Shown one piece after another: positions 45,907-58,032 of a stretch of DNA of 64,000 nt. The position numbers and the translations under genes were made by a program. Every line of letters starts with the position of its first letter. Position 1 is the stretch's first letter. The notes under the pieces are model-generated. The model searched no databases. It worked only from the letters and a program-made list of their open reading frames with translations, and was not told the origin of the DNA. The stretch is from Chionoecetes opilio (lineage: Eukaryota; Arthropoda; Malacostraca; Decapoda; Majidae): NCBI GenBank assembly GCA_016584305.1, contig JACEEZ010018862.1, positions 164,289 through 228,288 of the forward strand, in the 5' to 3' direction.

Positions 45907-46854
45907 ACATGTATAAATGATATACAATACAATACAATGACATACATCTTCGGAAATGTTTGTTCTATAAGATTATCACATAAAACACAGTAAAACACAT
46001 TAAATAAATGTCAATATGAGACTCTAAAGAAATATGCATGTACTTAAAATTCACTTAAACTCTTCGTCATGTAAAACTTTGTGAGACAACCTTTAAGATG
46101 GAACATATCAATAGAAGCAGAATTTTATTAGCTTTCCATTGATATATTCGTTTTCTGATAAATGCAGTACCACCATGCATACATTAACGTTAACTAAATA
46201 AATTGCCAGGCATTAAACAGTTCTGGCATGCGAACTGATGAAAAGTGCATCTACGCCACACCTTTATATTAGTTTTACTTTGGTATCGTTTCAGATTCTC
46301 ATCTTGGCTTCTAATTAACGGTTTAATCAACATTCACATGCCTCAAGACCTATATTTTGACACCTTTTTTGTATTTCTATCGTGTCTGAAACCAGAGATA
46401 TGGGAAACTAAAGGACTGGCGGCCATTTTGGACGCCATCTTGGATTTCCGCTGAAGCACAAGCAGGATTTCTGAGGACTTTTAGTATGTTAATCAGGACA
46501 ATTTTCTGAACATATCCTGCAATTTTCAACTTGTTTATAATTTGTTCGGGGTTAAACCTATTACTCCTGGACTATATGTCTTTCCTCGAACCCACAGCGC
46601 AGCTAGGTCGTCGATTTGGTCGTAAACGTGCACACTGGTCAACGACTGCTCGAGACTGGTATTAGAAGAGGTAGGAAGTCTCCAGCTCGCTCATTACTGC
46701 TTGGTATGCTATGAAATATCCTTTTTATAGGTGAATGTAAACATATAATCGCATTTTAATGGGTAGTTCATATGAGTAAAGAAATGAAAATACAAGCAAC
46801 TTCTGTCATCCACGTCTGGCAGCGGCAGACGTGCACTCTGGCACTGGCAGTATC
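45907..46854. other. Unassigned sequence upstream of the HARBI1-like fragment
   Basis: No gene recognised. GGCGGCCATTTTGGACGCC (about 46419-46437) resembles the AAGATGGCCGCC phrases at 52030-52360. Confidence 0.4.
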
Positions 46855-47098
46855 ATGGCGAAGTTGGTTTTGGCATTGCTACTCAACGAGGATTTGCGAA
46901 GGGAACGTCGATTTCGTGATCGCCTTGACCCTTTGGCACTGAGCGATCAAGAGCTCATTCGGCACTACCGGTTTCCCAGGCATGAGCTGATTCAGCTCAT
47001 AGAGGAGCTGGATCCGTTTGTGAGGAGGAGGACGAGACGGTCTCATGCCATTCCTACCCACAAACAAGTCTTGTTGGCCCTGCGGTTGTTGGCCTGTG
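46855..47098 (+). pseudogene. HARBI1-like transposase, N-terminal fragment
   Basis: From ATG 46855 the frame reads MAKLVLALLLNEDLRRERRF, then RDRLDPLALSDQEL and HYRFPRHELIQLIEEL, and ends with HAIPTHKQVLLALRLLAC. This is the helix-rich N-terminal region of PIF/Harbinger (HARBI1-type) transposases. Similarity stops at 47096 where the next expected block would lead into the DDE nuclease; a weak GTGTCA at this point is not a convincing splice donor. The open frame continues to 47238 without family signal. The Myb/SANT-like gene at 49403-54667 faces it in convergent orientation, recalling the two-gene layout of PIF/Harbinger elements, but this link is a guess. Confidence 0.7.
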
Positions 47099-47294
47099 TC
47101 ACTTCATGTGTTAGAAATGCTAGTAGTTGTGTGTGGGTCTGTGTCCATAGTTCAAGATTACACGGCTTGTGTTGTATGATAAACTATTCTACACCCAACA
47201 GTGTTCGAATGCTGGACGGAACTTGGTGTCTCGTTTAATTAATTTAATTATTGGAATTGCCATTACTACTGCTTGTATATATGTAAAATGTATT

Positions 47295-47425
47295 ATTTAC
47301 CACTAGAGACTATAGATAGTCTTTACCACAGAGACTATAGATAGTCCCTTATAGTGTCTTGTATATCAATGAAAAACAATAGACTTTCATATATTCTGGC
47401 ATAAGATGGCATCTTATGCCATCCG
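47295..47425. repeat. Short palindromes and direct repeats
   Basis: AGAGACTATAGATAGTC occurs twice (about 47306 and 47330), each with an inner GACTAT..ATAGTC palindrome. At 47398-47420 GGCATAAGATG and CATCTTATGCC form an 11-bp hairpin with a 1-base centre. Confidence 0.7.
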
Positions 47426-47828
47426 ATATACGACCGATGTGTCGGAGTGGACATTGTGGACGGAAAAATTAGTGTAACATAAACGATGTCGGCGCTGAAT
47501 ATATAAATTATACATACTTATTACATTTAACGCGTATATTTTATAACAGTATTAACCTATTTTAATTTTGGTAAATATATACAAAAATTTGAAGTGTTCA
47601 GCTTTCAAGTTGTTGAATATTTTTTTTACAGTTGTTGCAATGTATTGTTGTTACTGTGAAATTATCATAATATCTGCAGCTTTTTGGTAAAAATATTCTA
47701 TACAATTGATCCTTCAATATTCACTGGAACCAAAGTGATAAAAGACAATCTAAATTTTTGTGCTGTGAGACAATGATGGCCTAGGTTACTGTGAAAATGC
47801 CCAATATATATAATATATATATAATATA

Positions 47829-48824
47829 CTAGCCGCAAAGCCGCCCTCCGGGCGGACTTTTTGGCTAGCTCCTGCGGAGGGCTATTGGTGGTGGGCCTTC
47901 GGCCCACCACCTGTGTTTGGTGGGCCTGCGGCCCACCAAACACGGACTCTCCAGATAGCCCCTTCTAACTTTCCTGAAATCATGGATGTAGAAATGTATG
48001 TATTACCCCCACCCATTCACTCACCCATTACCCATTCACTCACCCATTACCCATCACCCCCCACCCATTCACTCACCCATTACCCATCACCACACACCCA
48101 TTCACTCACCCATTACCCATCACCCCCCACCTATTCCCTCACCAATCACCCATCACCCCCAACCCATCACCCCCCCCATTCACTCACCCATCACCCCACA
48201 CCCATTACCCATCACCCCACCCATTCACTCACCCATTACCCATCACCCTACATCAAGGTTTCCTCAATTCTCGCAACCCACTTTTTTTTCACAATTTTCG
48301 CTAATAGGCTGCTAAAAAAAATAAAAAAGTGATCGGATCATCTCATAATTGGGCTTAAAACCTTCCCCTGGTCAACCCGGTTCCAAAAATGTGCCATACG
48401 AGGTGATTGCGCCACGGGGGGCGGAACCTATACCAGACACACACACACACACACACAGACAGACAGACAGACAGACACACTTTCGCTTATATTTACCATT
48501 ACCCATCACCCCCCACCTATTCCCTCACCCATCACCCATCACCCCCAACCCATCACCCCCCACCCATTCACTCACCCATCACCCCACACCCATTACCCAT
48601 CACCCCACCCATTCACTCACTCATTACCCATCACCCTACATCAAGGTTTCCTCAATTCTCGCAACCCACTTTTTTTTCACAATTATCGCTAATAGGCTGC
48701 TAAAAAAAAAAAAAAAAGTGATCGGATCATCTCATAATTGGGCTTAAAACCTTCCCCTGGTCAACCCGGTTCCAAAAATGTGCCATATGAGGTGTTTGCG
48801 CCATGGGGGGCGGAACCTATACCA

Positions 48825-48864
<40 letters not shown>

Positions 48865-49319
48865 GACAGACAGACAGACAGACACACTTTCGCTTATATT
48901 TACCATTACCCATCACCCCCCACCTATTCCCTCACCCATCACCCATCACCTCCAACCCATCACCCCCCACCCATTCACTCACCCATCACCCCACACCCAT
49001 TACCCATCACCCCACCCATTCACTCACGCATTACCCATCACCCTACATCAAGGTTTCCCCAATTCTCGCAACCCACTTTTTTTCTCACAATTATCGCTAA
49101 TAGGCTGCTAAAAAAAAAAAAAAAAAAAAAGTGGTCGAATCATCTCATAAGTAGGCTTATGACCTTCCCCTGGTCAACCCGGTTCCAAAAATGTGCCATG
49201 TGAGGTGATTGCGCCACGGGGGGCGGAACCTATACCACACACACACACACACACACCACACACACACACACACAACAGACAGACAGACAGACAGACACAC
49301 TTTCGCTTATATTATTATA
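47829..49319 (-). mobile_element. Helitron, copy 3, with three stacked 5' sections
   Basis: In reverse orientation, the 3' end is CTAG at 47829-47832 with T beyond it on the element strand. The shared module and minisatellite follow. Then the 5' section (minisatellite, T-run, leader, CA/GACA tract, CTTTCGCTTATA end) occurs three times in tandem: 47998-48494, 48495-48901 and 48902-49319, a period of about 410 bp. The inner 5' ends read TAAATATAAGCG rather than TCTATAATAATATAAGCG; the outermost ends TATAATAATATAAGCG without the TC. Confidence 0.85.
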
Positions 49320-49402
49320 AAATATATATATATATACATACATACATACTGAACATAACTGCATTATGAAACTGATACAAGTAACTTATATTCTTTCAAT
49401 AC

Positions 49403-52400
49403 CTACCTAGTGACTGGAATGACCTGTTCTGTGTCTTCAGTGACAATAATGACGGAGTCTTCCAGTGAGGGAGCCGCGTGCATGGCTGTGGAAAGAAAAA
49501 AAGGGGACGTTGTTGGAAGCATAATGAAATATGTCACATACATAAAATATTTTTTTTTATCTAAGTGTTTGTATGTGATTATGAGTGAGTATGAATGCAG
49601 CAATATTACACAAACCACTTAAGTAGTGTGTACTGCTACAAGGCTCATATTTCAATATACATTTTAATAGTGAAAAGAGTCGAGAATCATAGTATGAAAT
49701 TAAAGAATTCTATTATGACTTACTGATCTCACCATCCTCACTGTCAGACACAGGCAGGCCAGCAAAAGCCGTTGGTGAAAGGAAGTACAGCATTGCCTCC
49801 TCCACTTCACTGTAGGTGGATGCCGATGATGGACCACCACCTATTGGGAAAGTCTTAGTGGGTTAGTTTGTCATATACACCATTTGATTACAATGCAACA
49901 TTACACTTCATTAGCACTTCTTAATATTAAGGTAATATTAAGGTAATTCACATCACAAATCTGTCATATAACTGGTGACTCCTGTACCTAGGACGTAGGA
50001 AATAAGTGGAGTTAAATGTTTCAATGTTTGCATGTCACAAGGTCATGCACTGGGTCAATTAGAGAGAACTGAAACTCGAGAAATGCCAGTGGTCGCTGGC
50101 AGTTTTAACTCAAAGGTTGGTCTACTGTGTTTTCCCTCCGCGACTAATATTTTTCATAAATTAATTTCGCGATAAACATTGATGCACCGCATCTGAAAAC
50201 CAAAAAATATAGTTCTTCTGTTGTTCTACTAATTATATGGATGACATGCATTACGATGGAACGTTCTATAATAGCAATTTAATGCAAATTACTCGCCTCG
50301 TGTAGCAAAGCTTAATATATTTTTTACATGCCTATTGTGGCATGTAAAATTTGGGCGATGTTCACACTGTTTTCTAAGACAGTACTGCTGCGTCTGGCAA
50401 ACGCTTGTCAAAATACAATAAGCAATGCCTTGGAAAAACGAAGAATAAGGAATGCCGAAATCGGCTTGCTGCTGCGACAATGTAGGTTATAATTGTGGAG
50501 GCGATACGCCGCGGCGGGGAGTGGTGGGCGGGGAGATTGTGGCGGGGAGATTGAATCAAAACATTGCCACTTCACGCGTCGACTCATTGCACTTCCAGTC
50601 TTTCTATCTGATTGATACACAATAATAACAGGAAAATATGACTGCCTAGGTAAAGATAACTTCTAAACATTCGTTATTGACTATATAATATCATAGAGTA
50701 GCATTTACCTCGCCTCCTCAACTATAACCTACTTGGTTATTTGGTTATATACAATGTTTTACAGAATCAGGCTTCTATACAATATACATATAGAAAAAAA
50801 TCGTTCTTAATATTATACTTGTGTGTTTTAAGTGCAGTGGAATAAGCCCATATTTTTCTTTCAAGTTGACCAACTTTTCACCAAATTGTGAGTTAAAACT
50901 GCCAGCGACCACTGGCATTTCGGAGTTGCAGTTCTCTCTAATTGTTACGTGATGGTCATGTACTGGGTAAATTGTTACGTGAAGGTCATGTACTGGGTCA
51001 ATTGTTACGTAAAGGTCATGTACTGGGTCAATTGTTACGTGAAGGTCATGTACTGGGTCAATTGTTACGTGAAGGTCATGTACTGGGTCAATTGTTACGT
51101 GAAGGTCATGTACTGGGTCAATTGTTACGTGGTCATGTACTGGGTCAATTCGGGATTTGTGTAGATCGGAGCAAAGTATGAACCTTCCCTCTATAATGGT
51201 TGTGTGTATTTTGTTTGACACTTCGTGTGTATGTACATCTACAGTGGACCTATGTAAGCCAAACTAGAATATTATGTTGGTAAAACTGCAGTTTAGTACA
51301 ATACTCCCTATCGACCAATACGCTCCTGACATAACCGTCCCCTCAGACCCCCCCGCTATTTAACTAACCTAGCCTCTGGGCATTGAATACGTAACCTAAC
51401 CCCGCTGGGGGGTTCGCCCCACAGACCCCCTTTGTGTTCATTTTCATTTCCAACGTATGATGTATAGGTTAGAAATGCTGCTAATGGTCAGCTCTACAAG
51501 ATGATGATAGTTATTACTACGTGCCTTGTAATGCTTTCAATTGCAGTGGAACCATTATGCTAAAAATACTTTTAAACCCTTATCTGACCCTGCAATGATA
51601 ATTATTCCTGTTATTTGCTGCATATTCACAAGTACACTTGAATATAATTACTTTACATGAAATCACTCTACACTGTAGCCTTGCCAGGGGCGTCGAGATA
51701 ATTGAAATGTGCCGGGGCAGGACGAGTTTGGGCCTCCCATTCCTGCAGTGGGTAAAGGTTGAGGTGGGGGGCATACGTAAGGTGACCAGAGTCCCGCTTT
51801 TTCAGCGTCTGTCTCGCTTTATTAAATGTTAGTAAAATATCCCGCTTGTTTTTACGTTTGTCCCGCTTTTTTGTGCTACAATATTGCCCATCTTTTAATG
51901 GAATACTGATAGTCAGGAGGCAGAGGGTCGAAACCTTGCAATATCTGGATTACAATGTTTTATTGTTTTTTGGGGCTTATTGGGGTATCCTGAGACAGAA
52001 ACTGATTGAGCTTTTTTTTTTATAGCCAAAATTCAAGATGGCCGCCACCGAAAATAACAGTTTTTGGAAATATAATTTTATGTAAACACCACAAAAAAAT
52101 TATTTGGTCATATATTTAGGGTAAGGAGATATGTGGAATTAATTCCAAACAAATACAAGTGTGTAGAAAGCATTTAATTTGCATAAATCCAAGGTGGCTG
52201 CCAAAACGTCAGCATTTTTGCGTAAAAAATCGTAACGTTTGAACCATTTATGATAGAAAGATGATTTTGAGGCTGCAACCTATGTTTTGGGTTACTAGAA
52301 ATCTGATTAAAACAATAAAATAATATTTGGAACACTTATTACCATGAAGAAATCCAATATGGCCACCAAAACACCAATCAATATATATTAGTTGGTGTTT

Positions 52401-54667
52401 TTACAACAAAATATTATAGCCTTTGTACGCATTGTTTTGAATTATTTGAAGCCAAAAAATCAGCACGACTTTTTTTTTTAACAAGATAATAATCCTATAG
52501 GAAATGCAAATCGAATGTATCAAACACGCAAACCCATAAATACACATATATTTGTAACAAATATTGAAATACACATGTATATAAATAAATACAGTTTTTA
52601 TTTTCTAGATTAACCACAAAAGGAAACCAGACTGCTGTCCGATGTCATCTACTCCCTGCTGTACAACTGACTCGGCTTTCAACAATCCTGTAGGGTGACC
52701 CAAATCTATCTGCCATGCTGACCCATTAGAATTGTCATCCATACACTTCTCAGAGATCAACTTTCACGTTTGAAAATCTTGTTTATTGACTCTTTGCTGC
52801 TACAAAAGTCTTTTATCGTCGTTCCACCATGCCTGCGTGTTTGTTCAAATGCCAAAAAACTGATGAAAAACTTACCACAGTTGGCCAGAATAGGATTCAA
52901 ACCATCATTTCTGCCAGCAAAGAGCGTTTGGATACCGTTCACATAACACTTGAAAAGCTGTTGGAAAAAGCTGTTCTTTTTTATCACATGTCAAAAGAAA
53001 GTGCACATTCAATGAGCGATTGCCGTCTGAATATCTATTAATTTAGACATAAGACATTCAATAACTTAGAAATACATTCAAATGAACTGCTGACCAGAAA
53101 AGTTTCATCCACTAGTGATAATAGTACACATGTGTAATTATTACAAAAATACATGAAATGCAATAAACAAGTACTAAATTGATAATGATGTAACTTAGAA
53201 ATACATTCAAATGCACTGTTAATCAGAAACATTTCATCCCCTAGAGTGGATGACACGACATGATACACATACAACAAAAGCAATAACCAAGCACTAACTT
53301 GATAATAATATAAGTAAAATCATACTACAATACATCAAGATTACAGAATACATACAGAATACATATATGGCACATTCATTTGACAAACAATGGCGCTTTC
53401 CTTGATTTCCTCTTGGCAAATCAAGAGATCTTGTCTGTTGAGACTCACTACTGAATCTAGCCAAGTCCACAAGTCATGCTTGGGTCATTGTTACTCGTAG
53501 ATTTGTTTAGAATTATCAGCTTGAATTTGCTGAATGAGCGCTCTGCAGAGGCGACAGTGGCAGGGATTGTTAGCAGAATGCGCAGGCTAATGATACATTA
53601 GGGAAGAGCCCTTCTAGTCAGCACACTGTCAAGCAATTCAAAAGCTGCAATAGGCTAAGTTGGTTCTGCCCAAAATTTGAGCGATGAACTGTTTGTAGGT
53701 GACTCATTTCCACCACGATATCATGACGAATATCGATAGGATTACTTATCTGCCAGTTATTTTGATTTAAGTGAGCTCCTCTGCTGATATTGTTAGGTAC
53801 TTCCAAAGGAAACAGAAGTTTTCAGAAATATTCTTGGCAGCTTTGAATGTAACAACAGTCAGTCAGCCAATTATATTATTCAATAATTTATACTATATAT
53901 ACAACGCAGACTTTCTGAAAAATTCTTCTTCGGGTGACTCATCTGCTTCATTTTGTTCTGATAAATCTGAACTGCTGTGTCATCACCATCATCAAGAAAT
54001 CTTCTTTTGCGTTTAGGTCCAGCTGCTTTACCACGACCACGATACAGTTTTACCTCGATGTCCAGGTTTGAAGCAGCTAGCTTTGCTTCACTCCACATAG
54101 CTTTCCAGTTATTTTGGGGATTTGTCAGTTCTACAAGCAAGCCCTCTATGTTTGATGGGCCCTATGGGCCACCAAAGCCTCAATGGGCCCCCCCAGAACC
54201 CCATGGGCCCCGGGGTAAATGCCCCGGTAGACCCCCCCTCTCGGTGGGCCTGAACCTTGCTGCCTTACCAGCAGGGCCATGAATTTTCCTAAACAAACAA
54301 AGGGAACTAAATATGGTTTTCCCTCAGCAGGTGCTCAGTTGTCGACATAAAGGGATAACACTTGCTTATTCTTACCTGTGCCTCGCTGATGTGCAGCGTC
54401 TTTGCCTGCCTTCTTTTTAACCACCGACTTGAGGTCCTTAAACTTGCTCCTCACCTCATCGGTGAGGCGGCAAGTCTGGCTGACGCTGTTGACACAGCTC
54501 GTCACCTCTTCCCAAGCCAAAAATTTGTCTCGGGCACTAATGGTGTTGTCAAGTCTTCCCGTTATTATTGTCTCCCTCCTCCTCACTTCCTTCACCAACA
54601 CCAACAACTCATTATAATTATCAGTGAAATTCCTACGTATTGTTTTTTTGCAGTGTGATTGTGCCAT
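49403..54667 (-). CDS. Myb/SANT-like DNA-binding protein, three exons (gene B)
   Basis: Joining three minus-strand exons gives an uninterrupted 160-residue protein: exon 1 54667-54376 (ATG in TTCAACATGG; donor GTAAG), exon 2 49840-49733 (acceptor CCCAATAG, donor GTGAG) and exon 3 49485-49403 (acceptor TTTCCACAG, stop TAG). Both introns are phase 1. Exon 1 encodes a Myb/SANT-like helix bundle of the Myb_DNA-bind_5/NAIF1 kind: NYNELLVLVKEV, a Gly-x-hydrophobic-Asp-Asn turn, a central Trp, and SKFKDLKSVVKKK. Exon 2 begins GGGP and contains SPTAFAGLPVSDS; exon 3 is acidic. Exon positions, phases and the SPTxFxGLPVxDS motif are shared with gene A at 62198. The 4.5-kb intron 1 contains repeats and a hAT relic. 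The function is probably DNA-binding regulation, or an accessory protein of a PIF/Harbinger element. Confidence 0.75.
50061..50939. mobile_element. Non-autonomous DNA transposon, AATT target duplication
   Basis: Inverted ends of about 60 bp (AGAGAGAACTG...AAATGCCAGTGGTCGCTGGC... and complement), flanked by AATT at 50057-50060 and 50940-50943. It lies in a 30-bp minisatellite whose unit contains one AATT, so the flanks directly show the empty site. No transposase; interior frames have no signature. It sits in intron 1 of gene B. Confidence 0.85.
50944..51150 (+). repeat. 30-bp minisatellite
   Basis: About seven units of ATTGTTACGTGAAGGTCATG + TACTGGGTCA with few differences; the last unit is shortened. 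One further diverged unit lies left of the transposon at about 50037-50060. There are no spacers between units, so this is not a CRISPR array. Confidence 0.95.
51345..51430 (+). repeat. Short dispersed CCCCCCGCT / CCTAACC repeat
   Basis: CCCCCCCGCTATTTAACTAACC and CTGGGCATTG resemble 8795-8838 (CCCCCCCCGCTGGTTCACTAACC, CTGGGCGTTGG). A GGGGGGTTCGCCCC hairpin lies at about 51403. Confidence 0.5.
52025..52400 (+). repeat. Degenerate tandem repeat around AAATCCAAGATGGCCGCC
   Basis: The phrase (A)AATxCAA(G/T)(A/G)TGGC(C/T)GCCA recurs at about 52031, 52186 and 52346 (period about 155 bp), each followed by A-rich sequence and a CAxxxTTTTTG-like word. It lies in intron 1 of gene B. Confidence 0.55.
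52829..53041 (+). CDS. Unidentified 70-residue open frame
   Basis: ATG 52829 to stop 53041. It has a C-x3-C pair near the start (CLFKC), EKLTTVGQNRIQTIISASKE and YHMSKES. The layout of an early Cys pair followed by a helical segment and an FYH motif reminds me of N-termini of unnamed invertebrate transposon ORFs, but I cannot name a family. It lies on the opposite strand within intron 1 of gene B; probably a mobile-element remnant. Confidence 0.25.
   Translation: MPACLFKCQKTDEKLTTVGQNRIQTIISASKERLDTVHITLEKLLEKAVLFYHMSKESAHSMSDCRLNIY
53450..54140 (-). pseudogene. hAT relic, ZMYM1-like C-terminal half
   Basis: Minus-strand frames start with NPQNNWKAMWSEAKLAASNLDIEVKL, a basic KRKRRFLDDGDD stretch, then after frame breaks NPIDIRHDIVVEMSHLQ and finally TIPATVASAERSFSKFKLI (about 53510-53570), the hAT dimerisation block. 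This complements the N-terminal/middle piece at 21110-21800, though they are separate copies. Stops and frame shifts are frequent. It sits in intron 1 of gene B on the same strand. Confidence 0.75.
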
Positions 54668-54739
54668 GTTGAACAGTCGAATAATGCGTGAGGCCACGGG
54701 TGAAGGAGATGATGCTGGCAGCTGTGAATGAACCGCGTT

Positions 54740-54845
54740 TGTAAACATTGGATGAGGTGGCTGGCTTGTGATTGGTCGAAAATTTTAAAAGCAGTCTCGT
54801 CATTGGCTGGTGACTGATGATGAGCTTGATGACGTCATTACTCGC
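54740..54845 (-). promoter_or_regulatory. CCAAT and CRE motifs upstream of gene B
   Basis: On the minus strand, upstream of ATG 54667: CCAAT at about 54747-54751, 54771-54775 and 54802-54806, and a perfect palindromic CRE TGACGTCA at 54830-54837. No TATA box is at a fixed distance. The same CCAAT plus TGACGT combination precedes the THAP exon. Confidence 0.5.
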
Positions 54846-54930
54846 CTTAGCCAGTCAGGGCCTTCCTACCCGTTTACTACCTACCGAGTGAAGGGAAGGG
54901 AGGCTTGCTGGGTCCGTACACACAGACTCT

Positions 54931-55390
54931 TTGGCCAACATTCAATCATTACAACACACACACTACACAGACAACATACACCTACTCACATCCATTCACG
55001 TGTCTGCCAGAAGGATCCACGACCAAGGACGGTCTCTCCAACTTAACTGGGTCCCGAGCCATGTTGGAGTTGGCATTGACGGCAACGACGTAGCGGATGA
55101 AGCCGCCAAAGACGCCCTACACCTATCTTCAGTCACTGCCAACATACCACGCAGTTTGTTCCAAATTAAGGCAAGACTTCGCCTTCGGATCCGAAAAAGA
55201 ACCTTACAAACAAACAACTCTGCATCGGCTACATGGTACAGCGCTGCCACCAAGAACAACCCAGTACTCCCCGACAACCTAAATCGTAAGATAAAGGTAG
55301 CACTTCACAGGATTCGCTTGGGTTACAAGTGCTGGCCAGTCCTAGGGCCAGATCCAGCAAAAAAGCGTAAGTCAAGCGGCGTAAGTATGG
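54931..55390 (+). pseudogene. LINE RNase H domain fragment
   Basis: The plus frame carries LNWVPSHVGVGIDGNDVADE and AAKDALHL, the C-terminal RNase H motifs (His and last Asp) of LINEs with an RNase H domain (I/Jockey groups). A linker and HRIRLGYKCWPVL, the start of the following Cys/His block, come next. The RT and the first RNase H Asp/Glu are missing. It starts close to the promoter region of gene B and ends near the element C1 boundary at 55449. Confidence 0.75.
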
Positions 55391-56429
55391 CGTAAATGCT
55401 ACTCCGGCGCAACCCTCGATATGGCGATACTAAAATGTGGATAAATTTTACCGTAGAAAACACTAAAAGTCGCCAGCTGCCAGGACAACGTTTCTTTTCG
55501 ATGTACAAAAGTGTGGTGGCGTTAATACTTACATTTCTACATCCATGATTTCAGGAAAGTTAGAAGCTGTGTTAAATTATGTCCACCCGTCAGCTGTTGT
55601 CTGTCGTCGCTCGAAAAAAAACGCGTAGGGAAATTTGAAACCGTATATACTTGCAGATACAAAGCATAGAACAACGTTGAAACAGGGTAGATTATTCAGT
55701 CATGATATAAACTACTGTTTCATCTGAGTGTAGGACAAAACCTCCCTAGGAAAAAAACCCTGGGACAAAACCCCCTAGGATAAAACACCCCTAGGAAAAA
55801 AAACATGAGGACAAAACCCCCTGGGACAAAAAAACAAGAAATTTTTAAATCATAATTATTATTCTTATTATTTGTAGTTTATGAACACTTCTCTGAGATG
55901 TAAAATATTACATTCACTATATAATATATAGGTTTTGATAGGTTTGATAGGTTTTTACCTATAGCTACCGCAGATAACACTTTAGTCGCCACCTGCCCTA
56001 ATGTCGCCAGGCGCCATATATTACGAATGATAGCCTCACTACTGCTGTGTCTGTGCCACTGAAGATGATACACAGTAGTTTATATCATGACTGTATAATC
56101 TACCCTGTTTCAGCGTTGTTTTATGCTTTGTGTCTGCAAGTATATACGATTTCAAATTCCACTACTCGTTTTTTTTCGGGCGACGCCGACGGCGGGAGGA
56201 CACTCAGAACATAAACACTAGATGGCGACCTTAGTGTAGCCCGTTATCAACGTCGCTACTCGGTTGATATTTTTGTAATTTGTTCATTTATAGCCATATT
56301 ATGACACTGATGAAGACACAAAATGACACAGACTCACTAGATAGCCCCTTCTAACTTTCCTGAAATCATAGATGGATGTAGAAATGTAAGTATTAACGCC
56401 ACCAGACATCTTCTATCTTCTATCTATCT

Positions 56430-56463
56430 TCTATTATTATATTAATAAAAGCGAAAGTGTGTC

Positions 56464-56502
<39 letters not shown>

Positions 56503-57997
56503 TATAGGTTCCGCCCCCCGTGGCGCAAACACCTCATATGGCACATTTTTGGAATCAGGTTGACCAGGGGAAGGTCATAAGCCCACTTATGAGATGATCC
56601 GATCACTTTTTTTTTTTTTTTTTTTTTTAGCAGCCTATTAGCGAGAATTGTGAAAACAAAAGTAGGTTGCGAGAATTGAGGAAGCCTTGATGTAGGGTGA
56701 TGGGTAATGGGTGAGTGAATGGGTGGGGTGATGGGTAATGGGTGTGGGGTGATGGGTGAGTGAATGGGTGGGGGGTGATGGGTGATGGGTGAGGGAATAG
56801 GTGGGGGGTGATGGGTAATCTATAATAATATAAGCAAAAGTGTGTCTGTCTGTCTGTGTGTGTGTGTGTGTGTGTGTGTCTGGTATAGGTTCCGCCCCCC
56901 GTGGCGCAATCAACTCATATGGCACATTTTTGGAACCGGGTTGACCAGGGGAAGGTTTTAAGCCCAATTATGAGATGATCCGATCTCTTTTTTTTTTTTT
57001 TTTTTTTTTTTAGCAGCCTATTAGCGATAATTGTGAAAAAAAAAGTGGGTTGCGAGAATTGAGGAAACCTTGATGTAGGGTGATGGGTAATGAGTGAGTG
57101 AATGGGTGGGGTGATGGGTAATGGGTGTGGGGTGATGGGTGAGTGAATGGGTGGGGGGTGATGGGTGAGGGAATAGGTGGGGGGTGATGGGTAATCTTTC
57201 TTATCTATCTTTCTTCTATATTAATAAAAGCGAAAGTGTGTCTGTCTGTGTGTGTGTGTGTGTGTGTGGTATAGGTTCCGCCCCCCGTGGCGCAAACACC
57301 TCATATGGCACATTTTTGGAATCAGGTTGACCAGGGGAAGGTCATAAGCCCACTTATCCAATCACTTTTTTTTTTTTTTTTTTTTAGCAGCCTATTAGCG
57401 AGAATTGTGAAAACAAAAGTAGGTTGCGAGAATTGAGGAGCCTTGATGTAGGGTGATGGGTAATGGGTGAGTGAATGGGTGGGGTGATGGGTAATTGGTG
57501 TGGGGTGATGGGTGAGTGGAATGGGTGGGGGGTGATGGGTGATGGGTGAGGGAATAGGTGGGGGGTGATGGGTAATCTATAATAATATAAGCAAAAGTGT
57601 GTCTCTCTGTCTGTCTGTCTGTCTGTGTGTGTGTCTGGTATAGGTTCCGCCCCCCGTGGCGCAATCAACTCATGTGGCACATTTTTGGAACCGGGTTGAC
57701 CAGGGGAAGGTTTTAAGCCAAATTATGAGATGATCCGATCATTTTTTTTTTTTTTTTTTTTAGCAGCCTATTAGCGATAATTGTGAAAAAAAAAAGTGGG
57801 TTGCGAAGTAAAGAGAATTGAGGAAACCTTGATGTAGGGTGATGGGTAATGGGTGAGTGAATGGGTGGGGTGATGGGTAATGGGTGTGGGGTGATGGGTG
57901 AGTGAATGGGTGGGGGGTGATGGGTGATGGGTGAGGGAATAGGTGGGGGGTGATGGGTAATCTTTCTTATCTATAATAATATAAGCGAAAGTGTGTC

Positions 57998-58032
<35 letters not shown>

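Noticed and set aside
46831..47238. Full-length 135-residue protein at 46831
   Set aside because: The first codon is GTG, and the part after 47096 lacks family similarity; only the 46855-47098 fragment is supported.
50944..51150. CRISPR-like array
   Set aside because: The 30-bp units are directly adjacent without spacers, in a eukaryotic context with no cas genes; this is a minisatellite.
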